Shown: positions 26,078-35,725, numbered from the stretch's first letter. The stretch: DNA of 64,000 nucleotides from Pyrinomonadaceae bacterium (GCA_026129865.1 JAHCHG010000003.1:310001-374000); one strand, 5' to 3'. Program-made: numbers and translations. The notes: generated by a model from the sequence alone, not told the origin.

Positions 26078-28603
26078 TTATTGTGAACGTAGCGTAGCAA
26101 GAGGTTTTCTAAACAACACATCAAAGCTTGCCAGAGCGCCGATCAGCGTAACAAGAATCGTCGTCACCAAAATTCCCAGGACGGTCAATCCCGCGTTAAA
26201 TTCCCACTCGATATTCAAAACAAATCGAGAAACAGCCCACGAAAGCAGTACGGCGAAACCTGTTCCGATCATTCCGGCAAGTATTCCGAGCAGACCGTAT
26301 TCAGTAAAAAGGATCGCGGTAAGCGTCGCGCGTTTTGCACCGAGCGTTTTCAAAACAGCATTTTCATAGATCCGCTGAGATTTTGTCAGCGCGACCGAAC
26401 CTATCAGGATCAAAATTCCGCTTAAGATTACAAAACCGCCGACAAATGAAATTGCCAGAACGAAGTTATTGATCAAATTCTGAACGGCAGCGACGATATC
26501 GGCGATATCAAAGATCTGGATGTTCGGAAATCTGTCGATCACGTTTCGCTGCAAACGCGTCCGTTCGGTTTCGGGCAGCTTTTTCAGAACCGTTGCGATA
26601 AATGTCTGCGGTGCATCGTCCAAAACGCCGGGCGCAAAGACAAAAACAAATGCGGTGCGCGTATTGCGAAGATCGATCTCGCGAATGTTATCAACACGCG
26701 CGGTTACTTTTTTTCCGGAAATATCAAAAGTTATCGAATCGCCGAGCACCACCCGCAGATCCTGCGCGATATCTTTTGAAAGTGACACCTGCGGAACATC
26801 GGAAGTTTTGGGATCATTCCACCAATCGCCGGCGATCACAGTTTCATTTTCGTCGAGATTCGGGCGATATGTAACCGCAAATTCCCGACCGATCCGACCT
26901 TGTTCCTGACGAACTTCCGGACTTTGAAAATCTATGGGTTCGCCGTTAATATGCGAAATTCGCGCCCTTATCGTCGGAATCGCCTGCGGTTCTTCGCCGG
27001 ACGCGGCAATGACGATCGATCGAAGTTCATCGACCTGACTTTTTTGTATATCTATGAAAAACAGGCTAGGGAGCCGCGAATTTCGCGTGAAATCAAATTC
27101 CCGGATGAGATTTGCCTGTAAAAATTGAACGGAAAGCACGACGAACGTGCCGAGCCCGACAGCGAGAAGAATGATGCGGGTTTGATTACCGGGACGATAC
27201 AGCGAATTTATCGCCTGAGCGAGCGAAAAGGAACCGAGTTTTTTCATACGTTTGACGAAGAACGTCAAAACAAATGCGGCTGTATAAAGTATCAGCGACG
27301 TCAGCGCCAGACCGACGAGGAAAAACGAGCCGACGAGCACGGAGCCGGCTTGCCAGACGGCAAGTCCCAGCAAGCCTGCGATCGAAACAATCGTAAATAT
27401 CGTGCGCGTCCAATCCATCCGGCGAAGATTGCGGTTATTTTCATCGCGAAGAAGGAGATTGGGTTTGATTGTCCGCACCTGAAGCAGCGGAAGCGCAGAA
27501 AACAACAGCGAGATCAAAACGCCCAGCAAAATTCCTTGCGAAGCCGTCGAAAAATTGACCGCATAGCTCATTTCCTTTGGAAGTTCGCTGCCGAATTGCG
27601 ACTGCGCTCCCCAAAGTGTCAGCTGCGCGAGAAAAACTCCGAAAAGGCTGCCGATAAAACCAAGTGTAAGTATTTGAAGAAGATAAACGGTGATTATCCG
27701 TGTGCCGCTCGCGCCTAAACATTTTAAAACGGCGACCGATTTGCGTTTTTGTTCGACAAACACGCGCGCGACATTCCAAACTCCGACGCCGCCGAGAACG
27801 AGTATCAAAAGCCCGGTCAGCGACAGATAGTTCTCAGTTCGCGCAAAATTTTCGCCGAGACGTTCCTGCGATTCCCGGTAAGAACGCACACGCAGCGTCG
27901 TGCCTTTTAACTCTTCGCGCAGTTCACGCACAAGCGCCGTTGGATTATCGGCGGTGCGGTAAAGAATTCTGCGGTTAATTCTTCCGCGGCTGGCGGTCAA
28001 GCCGGCTTCGTCAAACGCCTTCTTTTCGATAAAAACACGCGGACCGAGCCTGAATCCGCCGGTTCCGCCGGGTTCTTCCTGAAAAGCGCCGCGAATCGTG
28101 AATTCGATCTCGCCGATCTTTATACGGTCGCCGACCTTGATCTTCAGATCCTCGAGCAGGATCGGCGCGACGACAGCGCCCCGATCTTCTAAAAGTTTGA
28201 AATCAAACGGCTTTCCGTCAACGATGAAATCGCCGACAAGCGGAAACGGCGGTTCGATCCCTTTAAGTTCGACAACGGAAAACGATTCGTTATCGGGATC
28301 TACCGGTTTAGCCATTGACGAAACGGTAATTGCTTCATTTCGCGCTTCGACGATCGACGAGCGATTTATGACCTCTTCGATCTTGGCGATCTCTGTGGGC
28401 GTGAAGTCGTTAGTCGAAATTATCTCAAGATCAGCCGTCATCAGCGCCCGGGCGTCGCCGCCGACAGCGTGTGCGAGATTTTGAATAAGCGAACGCAAGG
28501 CAACAACCGACCCGACCCCGATCGCGATGCAAAGAAAAAAGAACAAAAGACGCCGCCAGGAGGAGCGTATTTCACGAAATGTCAGGTTGAAGATAAATTT
28601 CAT
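26078..28603 (-). CDS. ABC transporter permease, YbbP/FtsX-like
   Basis: 841 residues with a first transmembrane helix at about 16-38 (WRRLLFFFLCIAIGVGSVVALRS split in the text), a large periplasmic region with MacB-like segments, and two further helix bundles; the FtsX fold appears twice (about 255-450 and 700-841). This is the YbbP arrangement of ten helices. Such permeases act as mechanotransmission or export units with a YbbA-type ATPase. The ATPase gene is upstream on the same strand, separated by a repeat-rich spacer. The substrate is unknown. Confidence 0.9.
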   Translation of the reverse strand: MKFIFNLTFREIRSSWRRLLFFFLCIAIGVGSVVALRSLIQNLAHAVGGDARALMTADLEIISTNDFTPTEIAKIEEVINRSSIVEARNEAITVSSMAKPVDPDNESFSVVELKGIEPPFPLVGDFIVDGKPFDFKLLEDRGAVVAPILLEDLKIKVGDRIKIGEIEFTIRGAFQEEPGGTGGFRLGPRVFIEKKAFDEAGLTASRGRINRRILYRTADNPTALVRELREELKGTTLRVRSYRESQERLGENFARTENYLSLTGLLILVLGGVGVWNVARVFVEQKRKSVAVLKCLGASGTRIITVYLLQILTLGFIGSLFGVFLAQLTLWGAQSQFGSELPKEMSYAVNFSTASQGILLGVLISLLFSALPLLQVRTIKPNLLLRDENNRNLRRMDWTRTIFTIVSIAGLLGLAVWQAGSVLVGSFFLVGLALTSLILYTAAFVLTFFVKRMKKLGSFSLAQAINSLYRPGNQTRIILLAVGLGTFVVLSVQFLQANLIREFDFTRNSRLPSLFFIDIQKSQVDELRSIVIAASGEEPQAIPTIRARISHINGEPIDFQSPEVRQEQGRIGREFAVTYRPNLDENETVIAGDWWNDPKTSDVPQVSLSKDIAQDLRVVLGDSITFDISGKKVTARVDNIREIDLRNTRTAFVFVFAPGVLDDAPQTFIATVLKKLPETERTRLQRNVIDRFPNIQIFDIADIVAAVQNLINNFVLAISFVGGFVILSGILILIGSVALTKSQRIYENAVLKTLGAKRATLTAILFTEYGLLGILAGMIGTGFAVLLSWAVSRFVLNIEWEFNAGLTVLGILVTTILVTLIGALASFDVLFRKPLATLRSQ

Positions 28604-28612
28604 AGTTCAGTT

Positions 28613-28800
28613 TTGCGAGTCTAGCGAGTCTAGCGAGTCTAGCGAGTCTGTTGCGTATGGCAAATCGTTGCAATACTTTTTGAAATTACAAAAGTGCCTG
28701 TACAGTTTCAGCGGATGTGCAAACGTTTCATATCACAAATTTCGACTCGCTAGACTCGCAGGACTCGCCAGACTCAATAAACTCAACCGACTCGAAAGAC
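28613..28800. repeat. 9-bp tandem repeats with a distant inverted copy in an intergenic spacer
   Basis: Four head-to-tail copies of GCGAGTCTA (28615-28650, last base changed) are matched by an imperfect inverted run of GACTCGC-type units at 28744-28776, with decaying GACTC units to the ATPase stop. The arms could pair into a long hairpin with about 93 bases in the loop. It lies between the ATPase and permease genes of one operon. No terminal duplication was seen. Confidence 0.8.
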
Positions 28801-29465
28801 TATTGATCGCTGACAACTCTTCCGTCGCTTAAAATTATTTGCCGCTGTGCTTTATCTGCAAGGTTTTGGTCATGCGTAACCAGAACCAGCGAAACGTTGT
28901 GCCGGTCGTGGAGATCGGTCATCAGATCGAAAATATGGCTTCCTGTTTTTGAATCGAGATTTCCGGTCGGTTCGTCGGCGAGCAGAATTTTAGGCTGATT
29001 GGCAAATGCCCTTGCGATCGCGATCCGCTGCTGTTCTCCGCCTGATAGTTCGGTTGGATAATGATGCCCGCGCTGCGTAAGTTCAACGGCTTCAAGCAGA
29101 TCGTTCGCTCTCGCTTTTGCGCCTTTGACGCCGAGAATTTCCATCGGGATCAAGACATTTTCAAACGCAGTTAAGCTCGGGATCAGATGAAAAGACTGAA
29201 AAATAAAACCGATCTTTTCGCTTCGCAGCGTTGCCAGACCGTCTTCGTTCATTGTTGTGATATTCTCGCCGTCGATCAAGATCTCGCCCGAACTCGGCGC
29301 ATCCAAACCGGCTATCAAACCGAGCATGGTTGATTTTCCGCTGCCCGACGCGCCGGTTATAGCAATAAATTGCCCGTCCGGAATTTCGACAGAAACATCT
29401 TTCAGTATCGTCAGATCGGTAACGCCGGACCGGACTGTTTTCGTAACGTTTTGAAGGGTTATCAT
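28800..29465 (-). CDS. ABC transporter ATP-binding protein, YbbA/LolD type
   Basis: 221 residues, the size of a stand-alone MacB/LolD-family ATPase. Walker A is TGASGSGKST, the Q-loop is GFIFQSFHLIPSLTAFENV, the signature LSGGEQQRIAIARAF, Walker B LLADEPTGNLDS and the switch His is in LVTHD. It partners the FtsX-like permease downstream. The gene is divergent from tesA, exactly as ybbA-ybbP is from tesA in Escherichia coli, so the assignment rests on both sequence and order. Confidence 0.95.
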   Translation of the reverse strand: MITLQNVTKTVRSGVTDLTILKDVSVEIPDGQFIAITGASGSGKSTMLGLIAGLDAPSSGEILIDGENITTMNEDGLATLRSEKIGFIFQSFHLIPSLTAFENVLIPMEILGVKGAKARANDLLEAVELTQRGHHYPTELSGGEQQRIAIARAFANQPKILLADEPTGNLDSKTGSHIFDLMTDLHDRHNVSLVLVTHDQNLADKAQRQIILSDGRVVSDQ

Positions 29466-29631
29466 AAGAATTTTCAGATCTTCGCTGCCAGGCGCGAATC
29501 AGCTCAATTTCAGAAAGCCGCGATTAACAATTAACAGTTTACTGCTTACAATCATCATAGCTGTCGAAAAAGGTGCGAACAAGTTAGCGCAAATTCGCAT
29601 CGAATTTCCGGACAAACGCGAATAACCAATT

Positions 29632-30330
29632 ATGAAGAGTGTATTTCGAAGAACATTGTTTTTAGGATTCATTGCATTTTTGCTAACCGTCTCGGGCTGC
29701 AGTGTTTCGACGGCAGAGCAGTTTTCGTCCGGAAATGCGAATCGACCGCTGGTCAAACCGAAAACGGCGACCGAACGACCAAAAATAGTCGCATTCGGCG
29801 ACAGTTTAACAGCCGGATTCGGTCTGGCTGAAAAGGATTCATATCCATATTTGCTCCAGAAAAAGCTGGAATCGGACGGTTTCAATTACGAGGTAGTAAA
29901 TGCAGGAGTTTCGGGCGAAACGAGTCTTGGCGGGCTGGAGCGGATCGACTGGGTTTTAGCGCAGGAAAATGTGCAGATCCTAATTCTCGAACTCGGCGCC
30001 AACGATCTGCTTCGCGGGTTACCGGTTGCGAAAATGAAGGAAAATCTGAGCACGATCATTGAAAAAGCGAAGGCGAAAAACGTTAAAGTCCTCCTTTGCG
30101 GAATGCTTGCGCCTGACAATCTGGGTGCTGAATATCAGCGCGATTATGTCTCTGCGTTTCCGGATCTTGCCGATGAGCACAAGGTTGAATTTTTACCGTT
30201 TATCCTTGAAAACGTCGCGCTGAAAAAGGAATTGAATCAAGCTGACGGGATTCATCCGAACGCGGAAGGCTCAAAGGTTTTGACGGCGAATGTCTATCAG
30301 GCACTAAAACCGATGCTTGAAAAAAAGTAG
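29632..30330 (+). CDS. tesA: SGNH hydrolase / arylesterase-lysophospholipase, lipoprotein
   Basis: TesA-type esterase, 232 residues. The N-terminus is a lipoprotein signal (LTVSGC), so it is lipid-anchored instead of soluble periplasmic as in E. coli. Block I is GDSLTAGFG with the nucleophile S58, block III is LGANDLL, and the His-Asp pair is in DGIHPNAEG. Substrates of the family are acyl-CoAs, lysophospholipids and aryl esters. Divergent from the YbbA-type ATPase, which suggests shared regulation. Confidence 0.92.
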   Translation: MKSVFRRTLFLGFIAFLLTVSGCSVSTAEQFSSGNANRPLVKPKTATERPKIVAFGDSLTAGFGLAEKDSYPYLLQKKLESDGFNYEVVNAGVSGETSLGGLERIDWVLAQENVQILILELGANDLLRGLPVAKMKENLSTIIEKAKAKNVKVLLCGMLAPDNLGAEYQRDYVSAFPDLADEHKVEFLPFILENVALKKELNQADGIHPNAEGSKVLTANVYQALKPMLEKK

Positions 30331-30549
30331 ATGCGTTTTGAGATTTAAACACGGCGCAGCGATCATGTTTTGCGCTTTTCCTTTTACCATCGTATTTAAT
30401 CGAAATTTTTTAATTGCTTCGGAAAAGCCCGGATATCGAAATCATAAAATCGCGCTTCGAGTCTCATTCGACCTTTTGTCTGAATTTCGCGAGCATTTCG
30501 CGCCCGGCAGCTTGACCGGCTCGCGGCGAAGCGCGGAAACTAGATTGAC

Positions 30550-31734
30550 ATGAACGTTACACATCTTGAATGCGCCAATTGCCATAAAAATTACGAAGCA
30601 AATCAATTGCTTAATCTTTGCACCGAATGCGGAAAACCGCTTCTTGTTCGCTACGATCTGGAGAAAGCGAAAAAAACTTTAACAAAAGATTCTCTACCGT
30701 CGCGCCGTTCAAATCTCTGGCGTTACATGGAAGTTTTGCCGGTTAAAAATGAAGAAAATATCGTTAGTTTCGGCGAAGGCTGGACACCGCTGCTTGAAGC
30801 AAAAAGATTGGCTGAAACGCTTCCTGTTAAATTAAATCTTTATATCAAAGACGAAGGACAAAATCCGACGCAGAGTTTCAAAGCGAGAGGGATGACGGCG
30901 GCGATCTCGATGGCGAAAGAACTCGGCGTGAAGAAATTAGCTGTTCCTTCGGCGGGAAATGCGGCGGGTGCGCTTGCGGCTTACGCAGCGCGGGCGGGAA
31001 TGGAAGCGAATATTTTTATGCCGTCGGACACGCCGAAAGCAAACATCATCGAATGTCAGCAAACGGGCGCGAATGTAACTTTGATTGACGGTTTGATCAC
31101 CGATTGCGGCGCGGAAGTCGCGCGGCGGAAAGATGCGGAAGGTTGGTTTGACGTTTCGACTTTGAAAGAACCGTATCGCGCCGAAGGCAAAAAGACGATG
31201 GGCTACGAACTCGCCGAACAATTTAAATGGAATTTGCCGGACGTGATTTTGTATCCGACGGGCGGCGGAACTGGTTTGATCGGAATGTGGAAGGCGTTTG
31301 ACGAGATGGAAAAAATGGGTTGGATCGGCGAAAAAAGACCGCGAATGGTTTCGGTGCAGTCTTTGACCTGCGCTCCGATTGTCCGCGCTTTTCACGAAGG
31401 CAAACGATTTGCCGACGAATTTGAAAATGCCGAAACGGTTGCGTCAGGTTTAAGAGTTCCGAAAGCGATCGGCGATTTTTTGATAATTGATGCGTTGAAT
31501 GAATCGAAAGGAACGGCAATCGCCGTTTCCGATGAAGAATTGGTCAAAGCCGTCGGAGAAATCGGCGCGGCGGAAGGCGTTTTTACTGCACCCGAAGGCG
31601 CGGCGTGTCTTCCGGCTTTGCGAAAAATGATCGAACAGAATTTGGTCAAAGAAAATGATACAGTCGTGATTTTTAACACAGGCGCGGGCGTGAAATATCT
31701 CGAGTGTTTCCAGACGATTTCATCGAACGGTTGA
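30550..31734 (+). CDS. thrC: Threonine synthase
   Basis: PLP enzyme that converts O-phosphohomoserine to threonine. 394 residues. The N-terminus has a CxxC...CxxC zinc-ribbon-like pair (CANCHK, CTECGK), seen in the archaeal-type class. The PLP Lys is K111 in [11 protein letters not shown], and the phosphate-binding loop is [10 protein letters not shown]. No threonine-pathway neighbours are present. The 219 bp before it contain nothing I can name. Confidence 0.93.
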   Translation: MNVTHLECANCHKNYEANQLLNLCTECGKPLLVRYDLEKAKKTLTKDSLPSRRSNLWRYMEVLPVKNEENIVSFGEGWTPLLEAKRLAETLPVKLNLYIKDEGQNPTQSFKARGMTAAISMAKELGVKKLAVPSAGNAAGALAAYAARAGMEANIFMPSDTPKANIIECQQTGANVTLIDGLITDCGAEVARRKDAEGWFDVSTLKEPYRAEGKKTMGYELAEQFKWNLPDVILYPTGGGTGLIGMWKAFDEMEKMGWIGEKRPRMVSVQSLTCAPIVRAFHEGKRFADEFENAETVASGLRVPKAIGDFLIIDALNESKGTAIAVSDEELVKAVGEIGAAEGVFTAPEGAACLPALRKMIEQNLVKENDTVVIFNTGAGVKYLECFQTISSNG

Positions 31735-31754
31735 TCTAAGTAGTAAACGAACTT

Positions 31755-31893
31755 AGCCAATTTCTGAAAATTGGCAGCGAAAGCCGCATTTTTTACGCCG
31801 GCACACGGAGGTGAAGGCGTCGAGTCCGAAATTGTTCAGATGCCTGAATCGCGCCAGATTATTTAGCTATTCAAGAAAATTTCAGATCGGTCG
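31755..31893 (+). ncRNA. Candidate structured leader RNA upstream of the first HDOD gene
   Basis: Contains a perfect 8-bp stem, GCCAATTT-CTGA-AAATTGGC (31756-31775), followed at once by AGCGAAAGCCGC and a possible ACGCC/GGCGT stem (about 31795-31820). It is followed by an intrinsic terminator and then the HDOD start. It resembles an aptamer-plus-terminator layout but matches no riboswitch class I know; the GEMM core is not present. Confidence 0.3.
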
Positions 31894-31937
31894 AAAGGTA
31901 GGTTGGAGAACTTTGTAGTTTTCTCGTCTACCTTTTT
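31894..31937 (+). terminator. Intrinsic terminator just before the first HDOD gene
   Basis: AAAGGTAG (31894-31901) pairs with CTACCTTT (31928-31935), with an inner GAGAA/TTCTC stem and a T tract. It ends 16 bases before the HDOD ATG. It either ends thrC transcripts or attenuates the HDOD genes. Confidence 0.75.
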
Positions 31938-31952
31938 CCTCGTAAAAATTTA

Positions 31953-32825
31953 ATGAATTTACAGACTGATCACTTCCAGGAAAACGCCGCTCCGCCGGCT
32001 GTTCACATTGATGTGGAAGCGCTCGTCAGGACTAAACTTCCGCCTTTGCCCGGAAGTGTGGTCCGAATTTTACAGCTTTTGCAGGATTCGAATGTAACAA
32101 CCCGCGCTCTTGCAGACGCGGTGAGTTTCGATCCGCTGCTTACGACCAGAATTCTCAGGCTCGCAAACTCGCCGATCTACTCGCTTCAGCGGCGGGTGAT
32201 GTCGATCGCAACCGCGATCGATGTCATCGGAATGCGTTCGCTTTACGATATTTTGATGCTCAGCGCAGCGGCTGAATCTTTTTCTGCAGAAATTCGAACG
32301 TCTGTCATAGGCAGATTGATCTGGGAACATTCTCTGACGACCGCGCTTTATGCGCGCGAGCTCAGCCGTGAACTGGGGTTACGCGGAACTGAAGAGGTTT
32401 TCCTGTGCGGATTGCTGCACGACATCGGCAAAATTCTTTTGCTGCGTGCCGATCCCCAAGAATATGCGGACGCGCTCGAAAAACGCGGAGAAAAAGAAAT
32501 GCTGGTTTGGGAACAAGAGACCTTTGGAATCGATCATTCTTCGATCGGTGAATTAGTTGCAAAAAGCTGGAAACTTCCTGAAGCAGTTGGCTTTACGATA
32601 GCAAATCATCACCGCACCGGAGAAATCGAGAATATCGTACCGCATTTAATAAGTGTCAGTGATACGGTCGCTAACATCAACGGTTTTGGCGTCCGATTCG
32701 AAGAAATCGAGTCGCTGACGAATTCGGAATCCGTTCAGTTACTTCAGCTAAAAGGCGAGGTTCTGGAATCGGTCTGGGAAAGGATCGAACCCGGACTTCA
32801 GGAAGTGATGGACAGCTTCGGATAA
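31953..32825 (+). CDS. HDOD domain signalling protein, copy 1
   Basis: Single HDOD domain, 290 residues, with the conserved opening LPPLPGSVVRILQLL and ADAVSFDPLLTTRILRLANS. HDOD proteins are HD-superfamily regulators found in chemotaxis, motility and c-di-GMP networks. The potential metal ligands of the HD fold are kept: WEHS, LLHDIGK, IDHSSIGE and NHH. There is no visible ribosome site before the ATG, and an intrinsic terminator ends 16 bases upstream. First of three tandem copies; a fourth is at 41147. Whether it hydrolyses anything is unknown. Confidence 0.9.
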   Translation: MNLQTDHFQENAAPPAVHIDVEALVRTKLPPLPGSVVRILQLLQDSNVTTRALADAVSFDPLLTTRILRLANSPIYSLQRRVMSIATAIDVIGMRSLYDILMLSAAAESFSAEIRTSVIGRLIWEHSLTTALYARELSRELGLRGTEEVFLCGLLHDIGKILLLRADPQEYADALEKRGEKEMLVWEQETFGIDHSSIGELVAKSWKLPEAVGFTIANHHRTGEIENIVPHLISVSDTVANINGFGVRFEEIESLTNSESVQLLQLKGEVLESVWERIEPGLQEVMDSFG

Positions 32826-32929
32826 AAAATTGGACAAAACTTAAAAATCCGCTAAAGAATAAAAATCATCTGCCGAAAAGATGAAGGGCAGTTATTTCGC
32901 CGCTTCTATTCAAATCTATCCAGAAAAAT

Positions 32930-33844
32930 ATGCTAACCACTACGTCAACCGAATCTGCTGCCGTTCAGGGAATTCCGCAGCATGAAGAAAACCGGCTAGA
33001 AAAAGTTTTGAAAGAAAACCTGCCGCCGCTTCCGGGCAGCGTATTTCGGATTTTGGAGCTGATGCGCGATCCGAACACCTCGAGCGCTCAGCTCGGCGAA
33101 GCGGTCGGGCATGATCCGATGCTCGCGGCGCGAATGCTGAGGCTTGCCAATTCTTCCTACTATTCCCGGCAAAAAAATGTTACGTCGCTTTCGAAAGCGA
33201 TCGATACGATCGGGATGAAAGCGCTTTACGACGCATTAATGCTCGGGGTCGCCGCGAATGCGTTTTCGAAAGAGATCGGGACCGGAATCGGTGCGGCTAT
33301 TTGGCGGCATTCCCTTGCAGTCGCGTTAGTTGCGCGCGAGGTTTCACAGCAGGCGGACATGCGCGGCGGCGAAAATGCCTTTATTTGCGGATTACTGCAC
33401 GACATCGGCAAATTTGTCTTTCTCAAAGCAGATCCGAAAGGGTTTAAGGCAATTTCCGAACGCGCATCGGAATCGGAATTTTCTGAACTGGAAGCCCGGC
33501 ATTTCGGAGTCGATCATTCGGAGATCGGCGCTCTGCTCGTGCGCCGCTGGAACCTGCCGGAGGCGATTTCGTCGGTGATCTTGCATCATCATCATCCGGA
33601 AAATTCGCCAATGGCGCTATACGTATCGCACGTCGTAAACGCGGCTAACGATATCGCAAATATGAACGGATTCGATGTTTTACCATCAAAAAAAGAAGAA
33701 CTTTTCCCGGAGATAGAAAATCCTTTTGTTCCGACAAGATCGATGATTGCCCTGCATCTTTCGAGAGAACAGATCAGGGTCATATGGGAAAAGGTCGAAC
33801 CGCATCTTCACGAAGTGTTAAACGCGTTTTCGAAAAGCAAGTAA
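32930..33844 (+). CDS. HDOD domain signalling protein, copy 2
   Basis: 304 residues, same architecture as copy 1: LPPLPGSVFRILELM, AEAVGHDP-like GEAVGHDPMLAARMLRLANS, then WRHSLAVALVAREV, CGLLHDIGKF, VDHSEIGALLVRRWNLPEAI and LHHHHPEN. The His and Asp positions of the HD fold are kept. A variable N-terminal 30 residues differs from its sisters and may set partner choice. It follows copy 1 by 104 bp and precedes copy 3 by 53 bp; no Shine-Dalgarno is evident. Confidence 0.9.
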   Translation: MLTTTSTESAAVQGIPQHEENRLEKVLKENLPPLPGSVFRILELMRDPNTSSAQLGEAVGHDPMLAARMLRLANSSYYSRQKNVTSLSKAIDTIGMKALYDALMLGVAANAFSKEIGTGIGAAIWRHSLAVALVAREVSQQADMRGGENAFICGLLHDIGKFVFLKADPKGFKAISERASESEFSELEARHFGVDHSEIGALLVRRWNLPEAISSVILHHHHPENSPMALYVSHVVNAANDIANMNGFDVLPSKKEELFPEIENPFVPTRSMIALHLSREQIRVIWEKVEPHLHEVLNAFSKSK

Positions 33845-33897
33845 TTTAAAGACCGATTATTACGAAAATCCAAACCCGCTCCGTCCTAACAAAATAT

Positions 33898-34776
33898 ATG
33901 CAAACCAATCTAAATCAATACGATGTTCAACCTCCGATACCAAAAGCTAAGGTCGACATTGAAACTCTTTTGATCACAAAACTGCCGCCGTCGCCCGGAA
34001 CAATGATGCGGATCACTACACTTTTGCGCGATTTTAATGCCTCAATGCGCGAAGTGACTCAGGCGATAAGCTATGAACCAGTGCTGGTCGTGCGAATTCT
34101 TCGCCTGGCAAATTCACCGGTTTACGCGCTTGAAAGAAACGTTACCTCTATCCAATCGGCGATAGCCGCCGTCGGGGCAAAAGCGGTTCATGACATCGTT
34201 ATGATCGGACTGGCATCGACGACCTTTGCCAAAGAGATCAAAAATTCGCCAATCGCGAAAAAGATCTGGGAACATTCTCTGGCGGTTGCAATGACCGCGC
34301 GCGAACTCAGCAAATTGCTTGGAATGCGCGGCACGGAAGAAGCGTTCACGTGCGGGCTGCTGCATGACATAGGAAAGCTCATTTTGCTTTCGAACGATGT
34401 TGCGGGTTATTCGAGCCTCCTCGATCTGACCGAGGAAAGCCTTATGCTTCAGGGCGAAACCGAATTGTTTGGATACAACCATGCCGAGGTTGGATCGTTG
34501 ATCGCAAAACGCTGGAATCTGCCGGAAGAGGTCTATTTTTCTATACTTCATCACCATAATCCGTCGCAGTCGGAAAAGGTAAATCTGGTAGCACACATTG
34601 TAGATATTGCCGACATGATGACGAATTCGCGCGGCTACGGACTCCGTCCTCAGGACCCTGCCCGGATCGAACATTCAGAATCCGTAATGAAACTGGGATT
34701 TACGCTCGAGCAGCTCGATAAAGCTTGGCAAAATGCAGAAAGCAATATAAATGAAGTCATAAAGACATTTTCGTAA
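33898..34776 (+). CDS. HDOD domain signalling protein, copy 3
   Basis: 292 residues with LPPSPGTMMRITTLL, ISYEPVLVVRILRLANSP, WEHSLAVAMTAREL, CGLLHDIGKL, YNHAEVGSLIAKRWNLPEEV and LHHHNPS. The putative metal ligands remain. It is closer to copy 4 (both have PGT, ESVMKLG and a C-terminal W..AE segment) than to copy 2. Likely co-transcribed with copies 1 and 2. A stem-loop-like ggctgttgcagaacggtcgggattttttt region after the stop may be a weak terminator. Confidence 0.9.
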   Translation: MQTNLNQYDVQPPIPKAKVDIETLLITKLPPSPGTMMRITTLLRDFNASMREVTQAISYEPVLVVRILRLANSPVYALERNVTSIQSAIAAVGAKAVHDIVMIGLASTTFAKEIKNSPIAKKIWEHSLAVAMTARELSKLLGMRGTEEAFTCGLLHDIGKLILLSNDVAGYSSLLDLTEESLMLQGETELFGYNHAEVGSLIAKRWNLPEEVYFSILHHHNPSQSEKVNLVAHIVDIADMMTNSRGYGLRPQDPARIEHSESVMKLGFTLEQLDKAWQNAESNINEVIKTFS

Positions 34777-34918
34777 GGTGTATTTTAATTAAATTTAGGA
34801 TTCCCGGCTGTTGCAGAACGGTCGGGATTTTTTTTGGACTTAGAACATCTTTATGTGGCAGACCACGTTGAACCGATCCTAGATTCGCCTAATCATTAAG
34901 ATACCTTGGAGAAAAAAT

Positions 34919-35659
34919 ATGAGAATGCGGATCTTTCGGATGGCACTTTGTCTGATTTGTTTTTGCGTTGGAATTTTGGGAGTTTATCTTGGTTCCCGTT
35001 TTTTAACCGATCAATTCGAAATCAGTTCCCTGGAAAAGATTGTGGCGGACGATTTCAGCGGAATCGGTTACGGGACCGGGTCGGCAAGTGGAAACGGACT
35101 TCGTGCGGCGGAACCATTTGTTCGATTTGTTCCACGAAAACTAATAACCCCGACTTGTTCCGATAAGAAAATCCTGCCCATTTGGAATGAACTTAAAAAG
35201 GATAGCGAATTTATCGATCAAGTGGAAACTTTTGATGAAAACGCGGATTGCACAAACCGGATCGAAATTGATGAAGTAGATCTCAATCGCGATTCTCGCA
35301 GAGAATATATTGTGTGGGGACGCTACAATTTCTGCGGCGGCACAGGGAATTGTTCGCTATGGGTTTTAGAAAAACGTCGGGGAAAACTTCGAATGATCCT
35401 GAGCTCAGGCGGCTACTATGGCGAATCTAAATGGTTCGAGGTTAAAAAACGTTCGACAAACGGCTTTCGCGATCTTCTCATTAAAGGTCATTTTACAGCC
35501 GCTGAAACGCATTACGGCAGGTACAAGTACTACGGGCGGAAATATGTGGAATCGGACTGCAAAATGGAGATATATTCTTCTAACGCAATTGAACCGCAAT
35601 TTATCAGCTGTCGCGAGCACGAACGCAGGATCAATTCTGAAATCATTAATTCAAACTAA
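34919..35659 (+). CDS. Exported protein of unknown function
   Basis: 246 residues. A hydrophobic N-terminus (MALCLICFCVGILGVYLGS) is a signal peptide or membrane anchor. The rest has six Cys residues and a segment, IDEVDLNRDSRREYIVWG, that resembles a calcium-binding or VCBS-like loop, followed by NFCGGTGNCSLWVLEK. GGAG lies before the ATG. I do not know a family name. It lies between the HDOD cluster and the radical SAM gene on the same strand. Confidence 0.75.
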   Translation: MRMRIFRMALCLICFCVGILGVYLGSRFLTDQFEISSLEKIVADDFSGIGYGTGSASGNGLRAAEPFVRFVPRKLITPTCSDKKILPIWNELKKDSEFIDQVETFDENADCTNRIEIDEVDLNRDSRREYIVWGRYNFCGGTGNCSLWVLEKRRGKLRMILSSGGYYGESKWFEVKKRSTNGFRDLLIKGHFTAAETHYGRYKYYGRKYVESDCKMEIYSSNAIEPQFISCREHERRINSEIINSN

Positions 35660-35725
35660 ATATGTGCTGAAAACGGCTGTAAAACTTGGAAAAACCCAAC
35701 AAATTTGCTAGCCTTAGTGCTGAAT

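Noticed and set aside
27125-27718. 197-codon frame opposite the ABC permease
   Set aside because: Highly charged antisense translation of the permease helices; the permease frame is clearly coding.
28613-28800. CRISPR array
   Set aside because: The 9-bp units are contiguous without spacers and the rest is an inverted copy, so it is a tandem/inverted repeat.
28527-28832. 101-codon frame rich in SSE repeats
   Set aside because: The Ser-Glu and Arg-Leu-Ala runs are direct translations of the GAGTC repeats in the spacer.
30317-30553. 78-codon frame between tesA and thrC
   Set aside because: It overlaps the tesA end and the thrC start, and has no ribosome site or recognisable sequence.
31755-31952. 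c-di-GMP (GEMM) riboswitch before the HDOD genes
   Set aside because: Only a loose GCGAAAGCC resemblance exists. The GCAAACC junction, GNRA loop and GGTAGC segment are missing, so it is reported only as an unclassified leader.
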